Source: Gaiellaceae bacterium (GTDB lineage Bacteria; Actinomycetota; Thermoleophilia; Gaiellales; Gaiellaceae). From it: a DNA stretch of 64,000 nt. Below the pieces are notes generated by a model, which did no database searches, was not told the DNA's origin, and worked only from the letters and a program-made list of their open reading frames with translations. A program made the translations under genes and the position numbers. The stretch spans positions 26,731 to 90,730 of the forward strand of contig JAJTCQ010000006.1 in the NCBI GenBank assembly GCA_021323315.1, written 5' to 3'. Of the stretch, positions 1-7,199 are shown in pieces (position 1 is the stretch's first letter; every line of letters begins with the position of its first letter).

Positions 1-1
1 G

Positions 2-112
2 GCGCTGGGCGCGTACTCGGCTGCCCGTCAGGCCGATTCCGCGCTCTCCAGCGTCACCGTGCCGCTCGATCGCGGTCTCGAGCTGACGGTCGTCCTCGGC
101 CCAGGACCGTGA
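2..112 (+). CDS. C-terminal fragment of an unrecognised protein (5' truncated by window edge)
   Basis: An open frame runs from the left edge to TGA at 110-112 and encodes about 36 residues ending in TVVLGPGP. Composition (Ala, Ser, Leu, Val) is like a real protein end, and the frame stops just before a clear intergenic region. No domain can be recognised from so short a tail. Called as coding only because the frame is open to the edge and the GC3 pattern matches the neighbours. Confidence 0.45.
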   Translation, partial: ALGAYSAARQADSALSSVTVPLDRGLELTVVLGPGP

Positions 113-142
113 ATTCAGCTCCCTCCATCCGCTCGGAGCGCG

Positions 143-148
143 TATGCT
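143..148 (+). promoter_or_regulatory. Candidate -10 element (TATGCT) for the small transcription unit
   Basis: TATGCT lies 30 bases after the end of the leftmost gene and would place a transcript start near base 155, just before an extended Shine-Dalgarno-like run. No convincing -35 hexamer is seen 16-18 bases upstream, so this is a weak promoter call on its own. Confidence 0.3.
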
Positions 149-178
149 GGCGCTACCGCGGAAAGGAGGTGGTCCGGC

Positions 179-220
179 TTGAGCGATGACAGTACGGGCA
201 GTGGAGGTACCAGCGGGTAG
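179..220 (+). CDS. Possible 13-residue peptide (TTG start) inside the RNA unit
   Basis: TTG at 179 follows the run GAAAGGAGGTGGTCC with about 9 bases between GGAGG and the start codon, which is ideal spacing. The frame reads MSDDSTGSGGTSG and stops at TAG 218-220. An overlapping ATG at 186 opens a 22-residue frame but is spaced too far from the SD. Whether either frame is translated is unknown; the SD may instead serve RNA function. Too short for family assignment. Confidence 0.25.
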   Translation: MSDDSTGSGGTSG

Positions 221-263
221 AGGCGTGCCCCCGGGACCACCGGGAACCGCCTAGCCAGCGTAG

Positions 264-319
264 GGGGCTCGCGATTCGCGCTGTGCGTGCCGGGGCTCGC
301 GATTCGCGCTGTGCGTGCC
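264..319. repeat. Perfect 28-bp tandem duplication
   Basis: Bases 264-291 and 292-319 are identical 28-mers beginning GGGGCTCGCG and ending GTGCGTGCC. A partial third copy (GGCTCGCG) begins near 324. Each copy holds the interrupted palindrome CGCGA-T-TCGCG. The repeats sit in the interior loop of the predicted long-range stem and could be a recent slippage duplication or tandem protein or RNA binding sites. Confidence 0.9.
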
Positions 320-371
320 ACAAGGCTCGCGCCGGAAGCGCCTCTACTAATCCAACGCTGGTATCCGTTTC

Positions 372-397
372 GAGGGGCCGCGGTGACGCGGCCCCTC
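372..397. terminator. Perfect 11-bp stem, GTGA loop: terminator-like hairpin
   Basis: GAGGGGCCGCG (372-382) and CGCGGCCCCTC (387-397) are exact inverted repeats around GTGA. The position fits a 3' end for the plus-strand RNA unit, and also for the minus-strand yceI/FMN-reductase operon that converges from the right. The U-tract after it is poor (GGCGTCTT) on plus and absent on minus. Confidence 0.65.
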
Positions 398-513
398 GGC
401 GTCTTCTGCCCCGCAGACCGAAATCCGGCTCACGCCGGAGTTCCGGTCGCGACAACCCCTGAAGCCGTCCGCTTCGCGGCCGGGCCGCTGCGACCAGTCG
501 ACCGTGCTGTCGT

Positions 514-1074
514 TCAGGCAGCCGCTCTGAGCGGCTGGGCCTCTCGCACGAGCGTCGCGAGATGGTCGCGCAGGCGTTCCGCCACCAGGGGATCCACGAG
601 GTTGCCGTGGGCGTCGAACCGCTCGTGCGCAGTCGACACGGGCAGCTCGCCCCCGACGACGCGGGCGCCGGCGATTCCCAGCACGCGCTTCGCGTCCTGC
701 TGGGCCCAGATCGCCCCGTACTGGCCGGTGGTCGCGCCCGCGATCGCCACGGTCTTGTTGCGGAGCCAGCTCCCGCGGTGCCGCGCGGAGGCCCAGTCGA
801 TCGCGTTCTTCAGGACTCCGGTCAGCGTGCCGTTGTACTCGGGCGTGATGACGAGGAGCGCATCTGCCTCCTCGATCCGGCGACGGAGGTCTGCGACGGA
901 CTCGGGCGTCTCGACGTCCTCGTGATCGACGTCCTGGTCGTAGTGGGGCAGGAGCCCGAGCCCGTCGTAGATCTCGACCTCGACCCCGTCCGGCGCGAGC
1001 TCACGCGCCGCGCGTGCGAGCGCCGTGTTGAACGACTCTCGTCTGAGGCTGCCGGAGAGAGCGAGGATCTTCAT
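514..1074 (-). CDS. NADPH-dependent FMN reductase family oxidoreductase
   Basis: 186 residues with the flavodoxin-like FMN reductase fold. The N-terminal phosphate-binding loop SGSLRRESFN is at 7-16, and the flavin-binding PEYNGTLTGVLKNAIDW segment is at about 78-94. Members (chromate, quinone or azo reductases) use NAD(P)H to reduce FMN and small electrophiles in the cytoplasm. It lies one base downstream of the yceI stop on the same strand, so the two are almost certainly co-transcribed and probably controlled by the divergent MarR gene. The substrate cannot be told from sequence; a quinone or electrophile detoxification role is inferred from context. Confidence 0.85.
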   Translation of the reverse strand: MKILALSGSLRRESFNTALARAARELAPDGVEVEIYDGLGLLPHYDQDVDHEDVETPESVADLRRRIEEADALLVITPEYNGTLTGVLKNAIDWASARHRGSWLRNKTVAIAGATTGQYGAIWAQQDAKRVLGIAGARVVGGELPVSTAHERFDAHGNLVDPLVAERLRDHLATLVREAQPLRAAA

Positions 1075-1075
1075 C

Positions 1076-1627
1076 TCAGGCAGCCCTCACCGCCGCGAAG
1101 GTCGCCCGCAGCGTCACGGCGTTGGGGAGGAGGAAGCCGCCGCCGGGAAGCGGTGCGTTCCACTCGAGACCGAACTCCGTTCGGTCGATCGTGCCCTCGA
1201 GCTCGAGACCGATCCGCTCGTTGCCGGCGAGATCCGGCCCGGTGCCCAGGAACCTGCCGGTGAGTTCGACCGGCTTCGTCGTCCCCTGGAGGGTGAGATC
1301 TCCGAGCACGCGCACCTCGTCGGCGTCGAACGAGACGTGCGTGGACGAGAAGTGGAGTTCCGGGTACCGCTCGGAGTCGAAGAAGTCGGGGGACTGCAGG
1401 TGACCATCCCGTGTCTCGTCGAAGGTCGTGATCGAGGTCGCGTCGACCGTCCCCTCGATCGAGGCCTCGTCGCCCCCCTCGATCGTCCCGTCGAAGCCCG
1501 GCACGCGACCCTTGATCGGAATCAGCCCGACCTTCCTGACCTCGAACTCGAGCGACGACCAGACGGGGTCGATGAACCAGGTTCCGGCGGGGATCTGCGT
1601 TGCCGGGGTCTCTGCGATGATGGACAT
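1076..1627 (-). CDS. YceI family lipid/isoprenoid-binding protein
   Basis: 183 residues of a YceI lipocalin-like barrel. Recognisable segments are WFIDPVWSSLEFEVRK near the start, SPDFFDSERYPELHF in the middle and the LTLQGTTKPVEL strand pair. YceI proteins bind isoprenoids or polyprenyl quinone-like ligands. Many are secreted, but no signal peptide is seen here, so a cytoplasmic form is likely. An AAAGGAG sits upstream of the ATG. It is first in a two-gene minus-strand operon with the FMN reductase and is divergent from a MarR regulator. Confidence 0.9.
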   Translation of the reverse strand: MSIIAETPATQIPAGTWFIDPVWSSLEFEVRKVGLIPIKGRVPGFDGTIEGGDEASIEGTVDATSITTFDETRDGHLQSPDFFDSERYPELHFSSTHVSFDADEVRVLGDLTLQGTTKPVELTGRFLGTGPDLAGNERIGLELEGTIDRTEFGLEWNAPLPGGGFLLPNAVTLRATFAAVRAA

Positions 1628-1652
1628 GGCACTCTCCTTTGCGTCCGCTACT

Positions 1653-1670
1653 ATTGACTACGCAAGCAAT
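1653..1670. promoter_or_regulatory. Candidate MarR operator between yceI and the MarR gene
   Basis: The 18-mer ATTGACTACGCAAGCAAT is an imperfect palindrome (ATTG/CAAT arms, CG centre). It lies in the 58-base divergent gap between the yceI start (1627) and the MarR start (1686), where one dimer could repress both genes. MarR proteins usually bind 16-20 bp dyads in just this position. TTGACT within it could also serve as a plus-strand -35. Confidence 0.45.
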
Positions 1671-1685
1671 CCTAGAGGAAGAATA

Positions 1686-2162
1686 GTGAGCAGTCAAGTA
1701 TTGATCGAACAAGCGTCTGCGAAAGCCTTTGCCGCGCTGCTTCGCGCCCACGCCGCCGCCACGAGGGCTTTGAGCGCGCAGCTGTCGGCCGGGCACGGGT
1801 TGACGCTCAGCGACTACGAGGTGCTGCTGCGGCTTGCGCAAGCGCCGGAGCGCCGCATGCGACGGGTGGACCTCGCCGAGCAGGTGCTGCTGACGGCCTC
1901 GGGCATCACGCGGTTGCTGGATGGGCTCGAGGAGAGCGGCTTCGTCGAACGTGCTGCCTGCTCGGAGGACCGGCGCGTCGTGTACGCCGTCCTCACCGAG
2001 GACGGGCTGGAGAAGCTCCGCGGCGCATCCAAGTCGCACCTCAGCCAGATCGAGACGCACTTCCGCACACGGCTCGACGAGGGCGAGCTCGAAAACCTCA
2101 CGACGCTCCTCGGCCGCCTCGACGAGGCAGGCGAGGAGCCCGCCTGCGGGCCGCCCGAGTAG
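1686..2162 (+). CDS. MarR family transcriptional regulator
   Basis: 158 residues. It has the winged-helix core of MarR proteins: LTLSDYEVLLRLA, then MRRVDLAEQVLLTASGITRLLDGLEESG (recognition helix), then the wing DRRVVYAVLTEDG. The ORF track extends it upstream to 1428, antisense to yceI. GTG at 1686 is chosen because GAGGAA lies 5 bases before it and the protein then starts at the usual distance from the dimerisation helix. Divergent from yceI and FMN reductase, so it probably represses them until an electrophile or phenolic ligand binds; the inducer is unknown. Confidence 0.85.
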   Translation: MSSQVLIEQASAKAFAALLRAHAAATRALSAQLSAGHGLTLSDYEVLLRLAQAPERRMRRVDLAEQVLLTASGITRLLDGLEESGFVERAACSEDRRVVYAVLTEDGLEKLRGASKSHLSQIETHFRTRLDEGELENLTTLLGRLDEAGEEPACGPPE

Positions 2163-2165
2163 GGC

Positions 2166-2735
2166 TCACTCGCCGCCGAAGTTCTGCCAGTAGCGACTGG
2201 GCGTGGGTCCGCGCTGGCCCTGGTATTTCGAGCCGATTCCCTCCGAGCCGTAGGGCCGCTCGGCCGGTTCCGAGAGCTGGACGAAGGAGACCTGGCCGAT
2301 CTTCATCCCGGCGTAGATGGTGATCGGGAGGTTGGCGACGTTCGAGAGCTCGAGCGTCACGTGGCCGTCCCAGCCGGGGTCGATGAAGCCCGCGGTCGAA
2401 TGGATGAGCAGCCCGAGCCGGCCCAACGAGCTCTTCCCCTCGAGCCTGGCCACGAGGTCGTCCGGGAGGGTGACGCGCTCCAGGGTCGATCCGAGCACGA
2501 ATTCGCCCGGGTGCAGGATGAACGCCTCGTCCTCCGCGACCTCGACGAGCTCCGTCAGCTCCTCCTGCTGCGCCTTGACGTCGATGTACGGGTAGCGCGA
2601 GTTCCGGAAGACGCGGAAGTAGCGGTCGACGCGTACGTCCACGCTCGAGGGCTGCATGAGCGCCGGCTCGTACGGGTCGATGCCGATGCGTCCCTCCTCC
2701 AGCAGGCGCCGGATGGTGCGATCGGAGAGGATCAC
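2166..2735 (-). CDS. dcd: dCTP deaminase, probably bifunctional dCTP deaminase/dUTPase
   Basis: 189 residues, full length. It contains [20 protein letters not shown] at 98-117 followed by [15 protein letters not shown], with Glu129 in the catalytic position of the family, and ends [18 protein letters not shown] as in actinobacterial enzymes. It deaminates dCTP and, in the Mycobacterium-like bifunctional subgroup that this sequence resembles, also hydrolyses the dUTP formed to dUMP for thymidylate synthesis. The stop is 3 bases past the convergent MarR stop. The bifunctional call is by resemblance, not by assay. Confidence 0.92.
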   Translation of the reverse strand: MILSDRTIRRLLEEGRIGIDPYEPALMQPSSVDVRVDRYFRVFRNSRYPYIDVKAQQEELTELVEVAEDEAFILHPGEFVLGSTLERVTLPDDLVARLEGKSSLGRLGLLIHSTAGFIDPGWDGHVTLELSNVANLPITIYAGMKIGQVSFVQLSEPAERPYGSEGIGSKYQGQRGPTPSRYWQNFGGE

Positions 2736-2781
2736 GCGGCGATTCTACGAGCACTGCGATAAGGTCCACCCCCCGGTGTCG

Positions 2782-3963
2782 ATGCTGTTCCCACCCATCG
2801 ACCCGAACGAGCGGTTTCGCGAACGTCGGGCGACGGTCAGGCGGAGGAAGCGCCTCAGGCGTGCCGCTGCTGTGGCGACCGTCCTGATCGCAGTCCTCCT
2901 CCTCGGAATGGGTGCGCAGTTCGTGGGAACCGACGAGAGCGCCCAGTCCGTCACCGACCTCGCAACGCTTGCCGCCACGCCGTCCAGCGGGCCGCGGACG
3001 CTTCCGATCGAGCTCCGCGGCGTGCACGTGACGATGGGGCTCGCCTCGCTTCCCGGCAAGCTCGACGAGTACCTCGATCTCGAGCGGGACGGCTTGACGG
3101 CGCTCGAGCTCGATGTAAAGGACGAGAACGGCGAGATCGGTTTCGTCACGCCGGCCGTGCCCCGGCTCGCTGTCTCGATCGGGGCCGCCCGTGACTATTA
3201 CGAAGCGCGCGAGGCAGCGATTCGTGTTCACGACCGCGGGATCTACCTCGTCGGTCGCATCGTTGTCTTCGAAGACCCGGTGCTGTCTCAGGCGCGGCCA
3301 GACCTCGCGGTCCGTAGGTCGGGCGGCGGAGTCTGGCGCGATGCCGCCGGGCTCGGCTGGACGAACCCGTACGACAGACGCGTCTGGGAGTACAACGTCG
3401 ACGTCGCCGTCGCTGCCGCGAAGGCGGGGTTCGACGAGATCATGTTCGACTACGTGCGCTTCCCGTCCGACGGCGACGTGGCGAGTGCCGTGTATAGGAA
3501 CGAGCGCTCGCTCGCGAAACGCGAGGCGATCCCCCAGTTCCTGCGTTACGCCGAGAACCGCCTGGAGCCGTACGGCGTGCGCATCTCGGCAGCCGTGTTC
3601 GGGCTGTCGGGCGCGCGTGATCTCGGCATCGGCCAGCTTCCCCGCAAGATGGCGCCATACGTGGACACGGTGTATGCGATGACCTATCCGTCGCTCTTCG
3701 GAGCGGGCGAGCTCGGGCTGCAGGATCCCAGCACCGCGCCGGGTGCCACCGTGGCCCGGGCGCTGCGTCGGTTCGAGCTCGCGCTCCGCGGGCAGGATGC
3801 GCTCGTCGTCCCGTGGGTGCAGGACTTCAGCTTCTCCGTCCCGTACGACCTCGACGAGGTGCGCGCGCAGATCGACGCCGCGCGGCTCTCGGGCGCGAAG
3901 GGCTACATGCTCTGGAACGCGGAGGGGCTGTACACGGACGGCGCGCTCGCCCCGCCCTCCTAG
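2782..3963 (+). CDS. Membrane-anchored putative glycoside hydrolase (DUF4015 family)
   Basis: About 393 residues. A basic N-terminus (RERRATVRRRKRLRR) precedes one membrane segment (about 27-47), so the catalytic part lies outside. The rest matches the DUF4015 TIM-barrel family: LRGVHVTMG, LTALELDVKDENGEIGF, IYLVGRIVVFEDP, FDEIMFDYVRFPSDG, and YAMTYPSLFG near the end. These resemble glycosidase barrels with acidic strand-end residues, but the substrate is not established. The ORF track start at 2656 is antisense to dcd; ATG 2782 (or GTG 2776) puts the basic stretch first. It overlaps the convergent pdxH by 4 bases. Confidence 0.8.
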   Translation: MLFPPIDPNERFRERRATVRRRKRLRRAAAVATVLIAVLLLGMGAQFVGTDESAQSVTDLATLAATPSSGPRTLPIELRGVHVTMGLASLPGKLDEYLDLERDGLTALELDVKDENGEIGFVTPAVPRLAVSIGAARDYYEAREAAIRVHDRGIYLVGRIVVFEDPVLSQARPDLAVRRSGGGVWRDAAGLGWTNPYDRRVWEYNVDVAVAAAKAGFDEIMFDYVRFPSDGDVASAVYRNERSLAKREAIPQFLRYAENRLEPYGVRISAAVFGLSGARDLGIGQLPRKMAPYVDTVYAMTYPSLFGAGELGLQDPSTAPGATVARALRRFELALRGQDALVVPWVQDFSFSVPYDLDEVRAQIDAARLSGAKGYMLWNAEGLYTDGALAPPS

Positions 3964-4538
3964 GGCGCGAGGCGCTCGCCGCGCCAGCCGTCGTCCTCGC
4001 GCGTGTACCGCACGCGGTCGTGGAGCCGGTCGTCACGGTGCGTCCAGAGCTCGATCGACTCGGGGATCAGGCGGTAGCCGCCCCAGAAGGGCGGGATGGG
4101 GACGTCCTGACCCGCGAATCGCTCCTCCGCCTCGGCGACGCGCGCGTCCAGCGCGGCCCGGTCCGTCAGCGGCCGTGACTGGGGCGACGCCCACGCCGCG
4201 ATCTGGCTACGTCGCGGCCGTCTCGCCCAGTAGGCCGCGGACTCCGCCGGCGCGATCTCCTCGACGCCGCCCTCGACCCGGACCTGGCGGCCGAGCTCCC
4301 ACCAGTGCATTGCGATGGCAGCCCGCGGGTTGGCGCTGAGCTCGTCGCCCTTCCGAGAGGTGCGGTTCGTGAAGAACGTCAGGCCTCGCTCGTCGAGACC
4401 GCGCAGAAGGACGATCCGTGCCGACGGCTTCCCGTCGGCCGTCGCCGTGGCCAACGTCATGACGTGCGGTTCGCCGACGACGGCGCGTGCCTCCTCGAGC
4501 CACGCCCGGAGCCGCGCGATCGGATCGGGGTCGGGCAT
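3960..4538 (-). CDS. pdxH: Pyridoxamine 5'-phosphate oxidase
   Basis: 192 residues of the PdxH flavin split-barrel. It has the FMN-binding SARIVLLRGLDERGLTFFTN and SRKGDELSANP, and the C-terminal family signature near PPFWGGYRLIP, ESIELWTHRDDRLHDRVRY. It oxidises PNP or PMP to pyridoxal 5'-phosphate, the cofactor of the divergent aminotransferase next door. The ATG-to-GTG gap between the two genes is only 33 bases, so their promoters must overlap. Confidence 0.9.
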   Translation of the reverse strand: MPDPDPIARLRAWLEEARAVVGEPHVMTLATATADGKPSARIVLLRGLDERGLTFFTNRTSRKGDELSANPRAAIAMHWWELGRQVRVEGGVEEIAPAESAAYWARRPRRSQIAAWASPQSRPLTDRAALDARVAEAEERFAGQDVPIPPFWGGYRLIPESIELWTHRDDRLHDRVRYTREDDGWRGERLAP

Positions 4539-4571
4539 CGGACGGAGGATGCTTCATCTAGGCTCGCTCGC

Positions 4572-5897
4572 GTGGCGGCGACCCGCGTGATCGAGATCCG
4601 TACCGAGATCCCAGGCCCGCGGAGCCGCGAGATCCTCGCGCGAGAGCTCAAGGCGGTCGCGCATCCGCTGATCGTCCACGAGCCGATCGTCGCCGATCGG
4701 GCGCGCGGGTCGACGATCACGGACGTCGACGGCAACACGTTCGTCGACTTCGTCGGCGGAGTGGGGGTCGCGAACGTGGGCCACAACCATCCGCGAGTGC
4801 TGGAAGCGATCGCAGACCAGGCCGAGCGCTTCCTCCACACGGATTACACGGTCGTGCCCTACGAGGGCTACGTGGAGCTCGCAGAGCGGCTCGGCGCGCT
4901 CGTTCCGATCAGCGGAGAGACGCGTGCGGCGTTCTTCAATGCCGGCGCGGAGGCAGTCGAGAACGCGGTGAAGCTGTCTCGGCTGTACACCAAGCGCCAG
5001 GCCGTCATCGCATTCGAAGGCGCCTTCCACGGCCGCACCTGGATGGCGCTCACGATGACGTCGAAGACGCATCCCTACAAGCAGGGGCTCGGGCCCTTCG
5101 CTCCCGAGGTCTACCGGACGCCGTACCCCAACGCGTATCGCGGCCCCGATGCCAAGACGGCGCTCACCGCACTCGAGGGCCTGTTCACGACGCACGTCTC
5201 GCCCGAGCACGTCGCCGCGATCGTCTTCGAGCCGCAACAGGGCGAGGGCGGCTTCCTCCCCGCACCGCAGGAGTTCGTGAACGGGCTCCGGCGCATCTGC
5301 GACGACCACGGGATCGTGCTGGTCGCGGACGAGGTGCAGACGGGCTTCGGACGAACGGGACGCATGTTCGCGATGGAGCATTTCGGCGTCGAGCCCGACC
5401 TCGTCGTCGTCGCGAAGTCGATCGCGGGCGGGCTGCCGCTGTCGGGTGTGGTCGGGCGCGCGACGATCATGGACCGCCCGCACGCCGGCGCGATCGGCGG
5501 CACGTTCATCGGCAATCCCGTCGCGCTCGCGGCTGCCCTGGCCGTCCTCGAGGTCTTCGAGGAGGAGCAACTCGTCGAGCGCGCGCAGCTTCTCGGCGCT
5601 GCGCTGCGGGCGAGGATGCTCGACTGGCGGTCGCGCTGGACGCGAATCGGGGACGTCCGCGGGCTGGGGGCGATGCTGGCGATCGAGCTCGTGCGCGACC
5701 CGGAGACGAAAGAGCCGGCGCCGGAGCTCGTCGAGGCCGTCGTCGACGAGGCGCTGCAGCGAGGGGTACTGCTGCTGAAGGCCGGCGTGAACGGCAACTG
5801 CATCCGGGTGCTCTGTCCCCTCACGACCTCGGATGCCGAGCTCGACGACGGGCTCCGTGCGTGGGAAGACGCGCTCGCGGCTGTCCTGAGCTCGTAG
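4572..5897 (+). CDS. gabT: 4-aminobutyrate aminotransferase-like class III PLP aminotransferase
   Basis: About 441 residues from GTG 4572; GTG 4587 is an alternative, and upstream sequence is antisense to pdxH. Class III hallmarks: FFNAGAEAVENAVKLSR, AFEGAFHGRTWMALTMTSK, the PLP-binding VADEVQTGFGRTG, the catalytic lysine in VVVAKSIAGGLPLSG, and GGTFIGNPVALAAALAV. It transfers the omega-amino group of GABA (or a related omega-amino acid) to 2-oxoglutarate. No succinate-semialdehyde dehydrogenase is adjacent, so the physiological substrate is inferred. Pairing with pdxH is sensible because the enzyme needs PLP. Confidence 0.85.
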   Translation: MAATRVIEIRTEIPGPRSREILARELKAVAHPLIVHEPIVADRARGSTITDVDGNTFVDFVGGVGVANVGHNHPRVLEAIADQAERFLHTDYTVVPYEGYVELAERLGALVPISGETRAAFFNAGAEAVENAVKLSRLYTKRQAVIAFEGAFHGRTWMALTMTSKTHPYKQGLGPFAPEVYRTPYPNAYRGPDAKTALTALEGLFTTHVSPEHVAAIVFEPQQGEGGFLPAPQEFVNGLRRICDDHGIVLVADEVQTGFGRTGRMFAMEHFGVEPDLVVVAKSIAGGLPLSGVVGRATIMDRPHAGAIGGTFIGNPVALAAALAVLEVFEEEQLVERAQLLGAALRARMLDWRSRWTRIGDVRGLGAMLAIELVRDPETKEPAPELVEAVVDEALQRGVLLLKAGVNGNCIRVLCPLTTSDAELDDGLRAWEDALAAVLSS

Positions 5898-6185
5898 CGC
5901 GCAACCCGTGAGGCGTGCGCTTTCGCGGCCGTGTCAGTGCTGCACCTTCGTCGCTGCGACCTCATCGATGAACCCTCCGCTCCGTGCAGACGGGTGAAGA
6001 GCGCAGCTCGTCACCGTTCTGTTCGCCGGCCTCGTCGCGTCGATCGCTTACGCGGGCGATCGAGAACCGAGCGCGTCCGCCCGCACTCCAGCGCTACGAC
6101 GATGCGCCGGGCGCCCGTGCGGAGGAGTGTTGCCGCGCTCGGGCTCGAAGTGGCATCACGCCCAGCGAGCGGCTGCTCGCCGTCG
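5898..6185. other. Convergent intergenic region, nothing recognised
   Basis: 288 bases between the gabT and ddl stops. The six-frame ORFs crossing it are extensions of shadow frames with no SD or family resemblance. No strong inverted repeat or RNA signature was found. Confidence 0.4.
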
Positions 6186-7199
6186 CTAGTAGAGGAGGCG
6201 CGCTCTCCGTTCGTGTCGCTCGAGCGCGAGTGCGATCAGGCGGTCGAGCAGTTCGGCGTAGGGAACGCCTGCCGCCTCGAAGAGCTTCGCGTACACGCTC
6301 GTCGCCGTGAAACCCGGGATCGTGTTGATCTCGTTCACCACGACCTCGTCGTCGGGACGCACGAAGAAGTCGATCCGAGCCATGCCCTCGCACTCGGTCG
6401 CGACGAACGACTCGACTGCGAGCTCGCGCACGCGTTCGTCCGCCTCGGGAGAGATTCGCGCCGGGATGACGAGATCCATGCCCCCCTCGTCGTACTTCGC
6501 CGCGTAGTCGTACCAGTCGGCGTGCGCCACGATCTCGCCCACCACTGAGGAGGTCGGATCGCGGTTGCCGAGGACGCCGCACTCGACTTCGACGCCGTCC
6601 ACGCCCTCCTCGATCAGGACTTTGTCGTCGTGTCTGCGTGCGAGCTCGACCGCGGCGACGAGCTCCTTGGCGTCCCGCACCTTCGAGATCCCCACCGAGG
6701 AACCGAGTCGAGCCGGTTTCACGAAGACCGGGTAGTCGAATCCGTGCCGCGGCTCGTCGCCGTCGCGGAGCGTCACGTTGCGGGCGACGGGAATCCCGCG
6801 GTCGCGGAGCACCGCCTTGGACAGGTCCTTGTCCATGCACAGCGCCGAGGCGGCGACGCCGGCGCCGACGTAGGGAACTCCCGCGAGCTCGAGGAGCCCC
6901 TGCACCGTGCCGTCTTCTCCGAACGGCCCGTGCAGGATCGGCAGGACGACGTCGACCTGACCCAGAGTGGCGGCCGGTGCCGAGTGTGCCACCACCGGAA
7001 GGGTCTCGACGGAGGCCTCCGGGAGCTCTGCGCGCCCTGAGCCGAGTTCCCAGCGCCCGGCCCTGTCGATCTCGACGACGACGGTCTCGTACCGCTCCGA
7101 GTCGAGGGCCTCGACGACCGAGCGCGCGGACGCAAGCGAGATCTCGTGCTCGCTCGAGCGGCCGCCCGCCAGCACGGCGACGCGTACGCGCCGGCTCAC
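6186..7199 (-). CDS. ddl: D-alanine--D-alanine ligase
   Basis: 337 residues, normal Ddl length. N-terminal LAGGRSSEHEISLASA; central VVLPILHGPFGEDGTVQGLLE; ATP-grasp lysine region FDYPVFVKPARLGSSVGISKV; metal and dipeptide site GMARIDFFVRPDDEVVVNEINTIPGFT. It joins two D-Ala for the peptidoglycan stem peptide. It overlaps the PASTA kinase gene by 4 bases and ends the minus-strand envelope operon. In mycobacteria and most actinobacteria ddl lies elsewhere, so its place here ties substrate supply to the kinase-controlled elongation genes. Confidence 0.93.
   Translation of the reverse strand: MSRRVRVAVLAGGRSSEHEISLASARSVVEALDSERYETVVVEIDRAGRWELGSGRAELPEASVETLPVVAHSAPAATLGQVDVVLPILHGPFGEDGTVQGLLELAGVPYVGAGVAASALCMDKDLSKAVLRDRGIPVARNVTLRDGDEPRHGFDYPVFVKPARLGSSVGISKVRDAKELVAAVELARRHDDKVLIEEGVDGVEVECGVLGNRDPTSSVVGEIVAHADWYDYAAKYDEGGMDLVIPARISPEADERVRELAVESFVATECEGMARIDFFVRPDDEVVVNEINTIPGFTATSVYAKLFEAAGVPYAELLDRLIALALERHERRARLLY

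Larger units (their letters stand above)
155..397 (+). ncRNA. Candidate structured small RNA or leader RNA, unassigned family
   Basis: This stretch lies between two convergent genes and has the layout of a self-contained transcript: a -10 like box, an extended anti-anti-SD run, a tiny ORF, long-range complementarity and a terminal hairpin. TACCAGCG (208-215) pairs with CGCTGGTA (356-363). GTAGAGGCG (217-225) pairs with CGCCTCTAC (339-347). Together they close a loop of about 110 bases. GGTGGTCC (168-175), part of the SD run, pairs with GGACCACC (234-241); this crosses the long stem, giving a pseudoknot or an alternative fold. I checked it by eye against tmRNA, RNase P, SRP and T-box signatures and found no match. 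Confidence 0.45.

Noticed and set aside
155-397. tmRNA, RNase P or translational T-box in the left intergenic region
   Set aside because: No tRNA-like domain, no GAGGAAAGTCC core and no synthetase gene downstream.
4305-4571. N-terminal extension of the gabT ORF
   Set aside because: The extra residues are antisense to pdxH and have no class III aminotransferase similarity; GTG 4572 fits.
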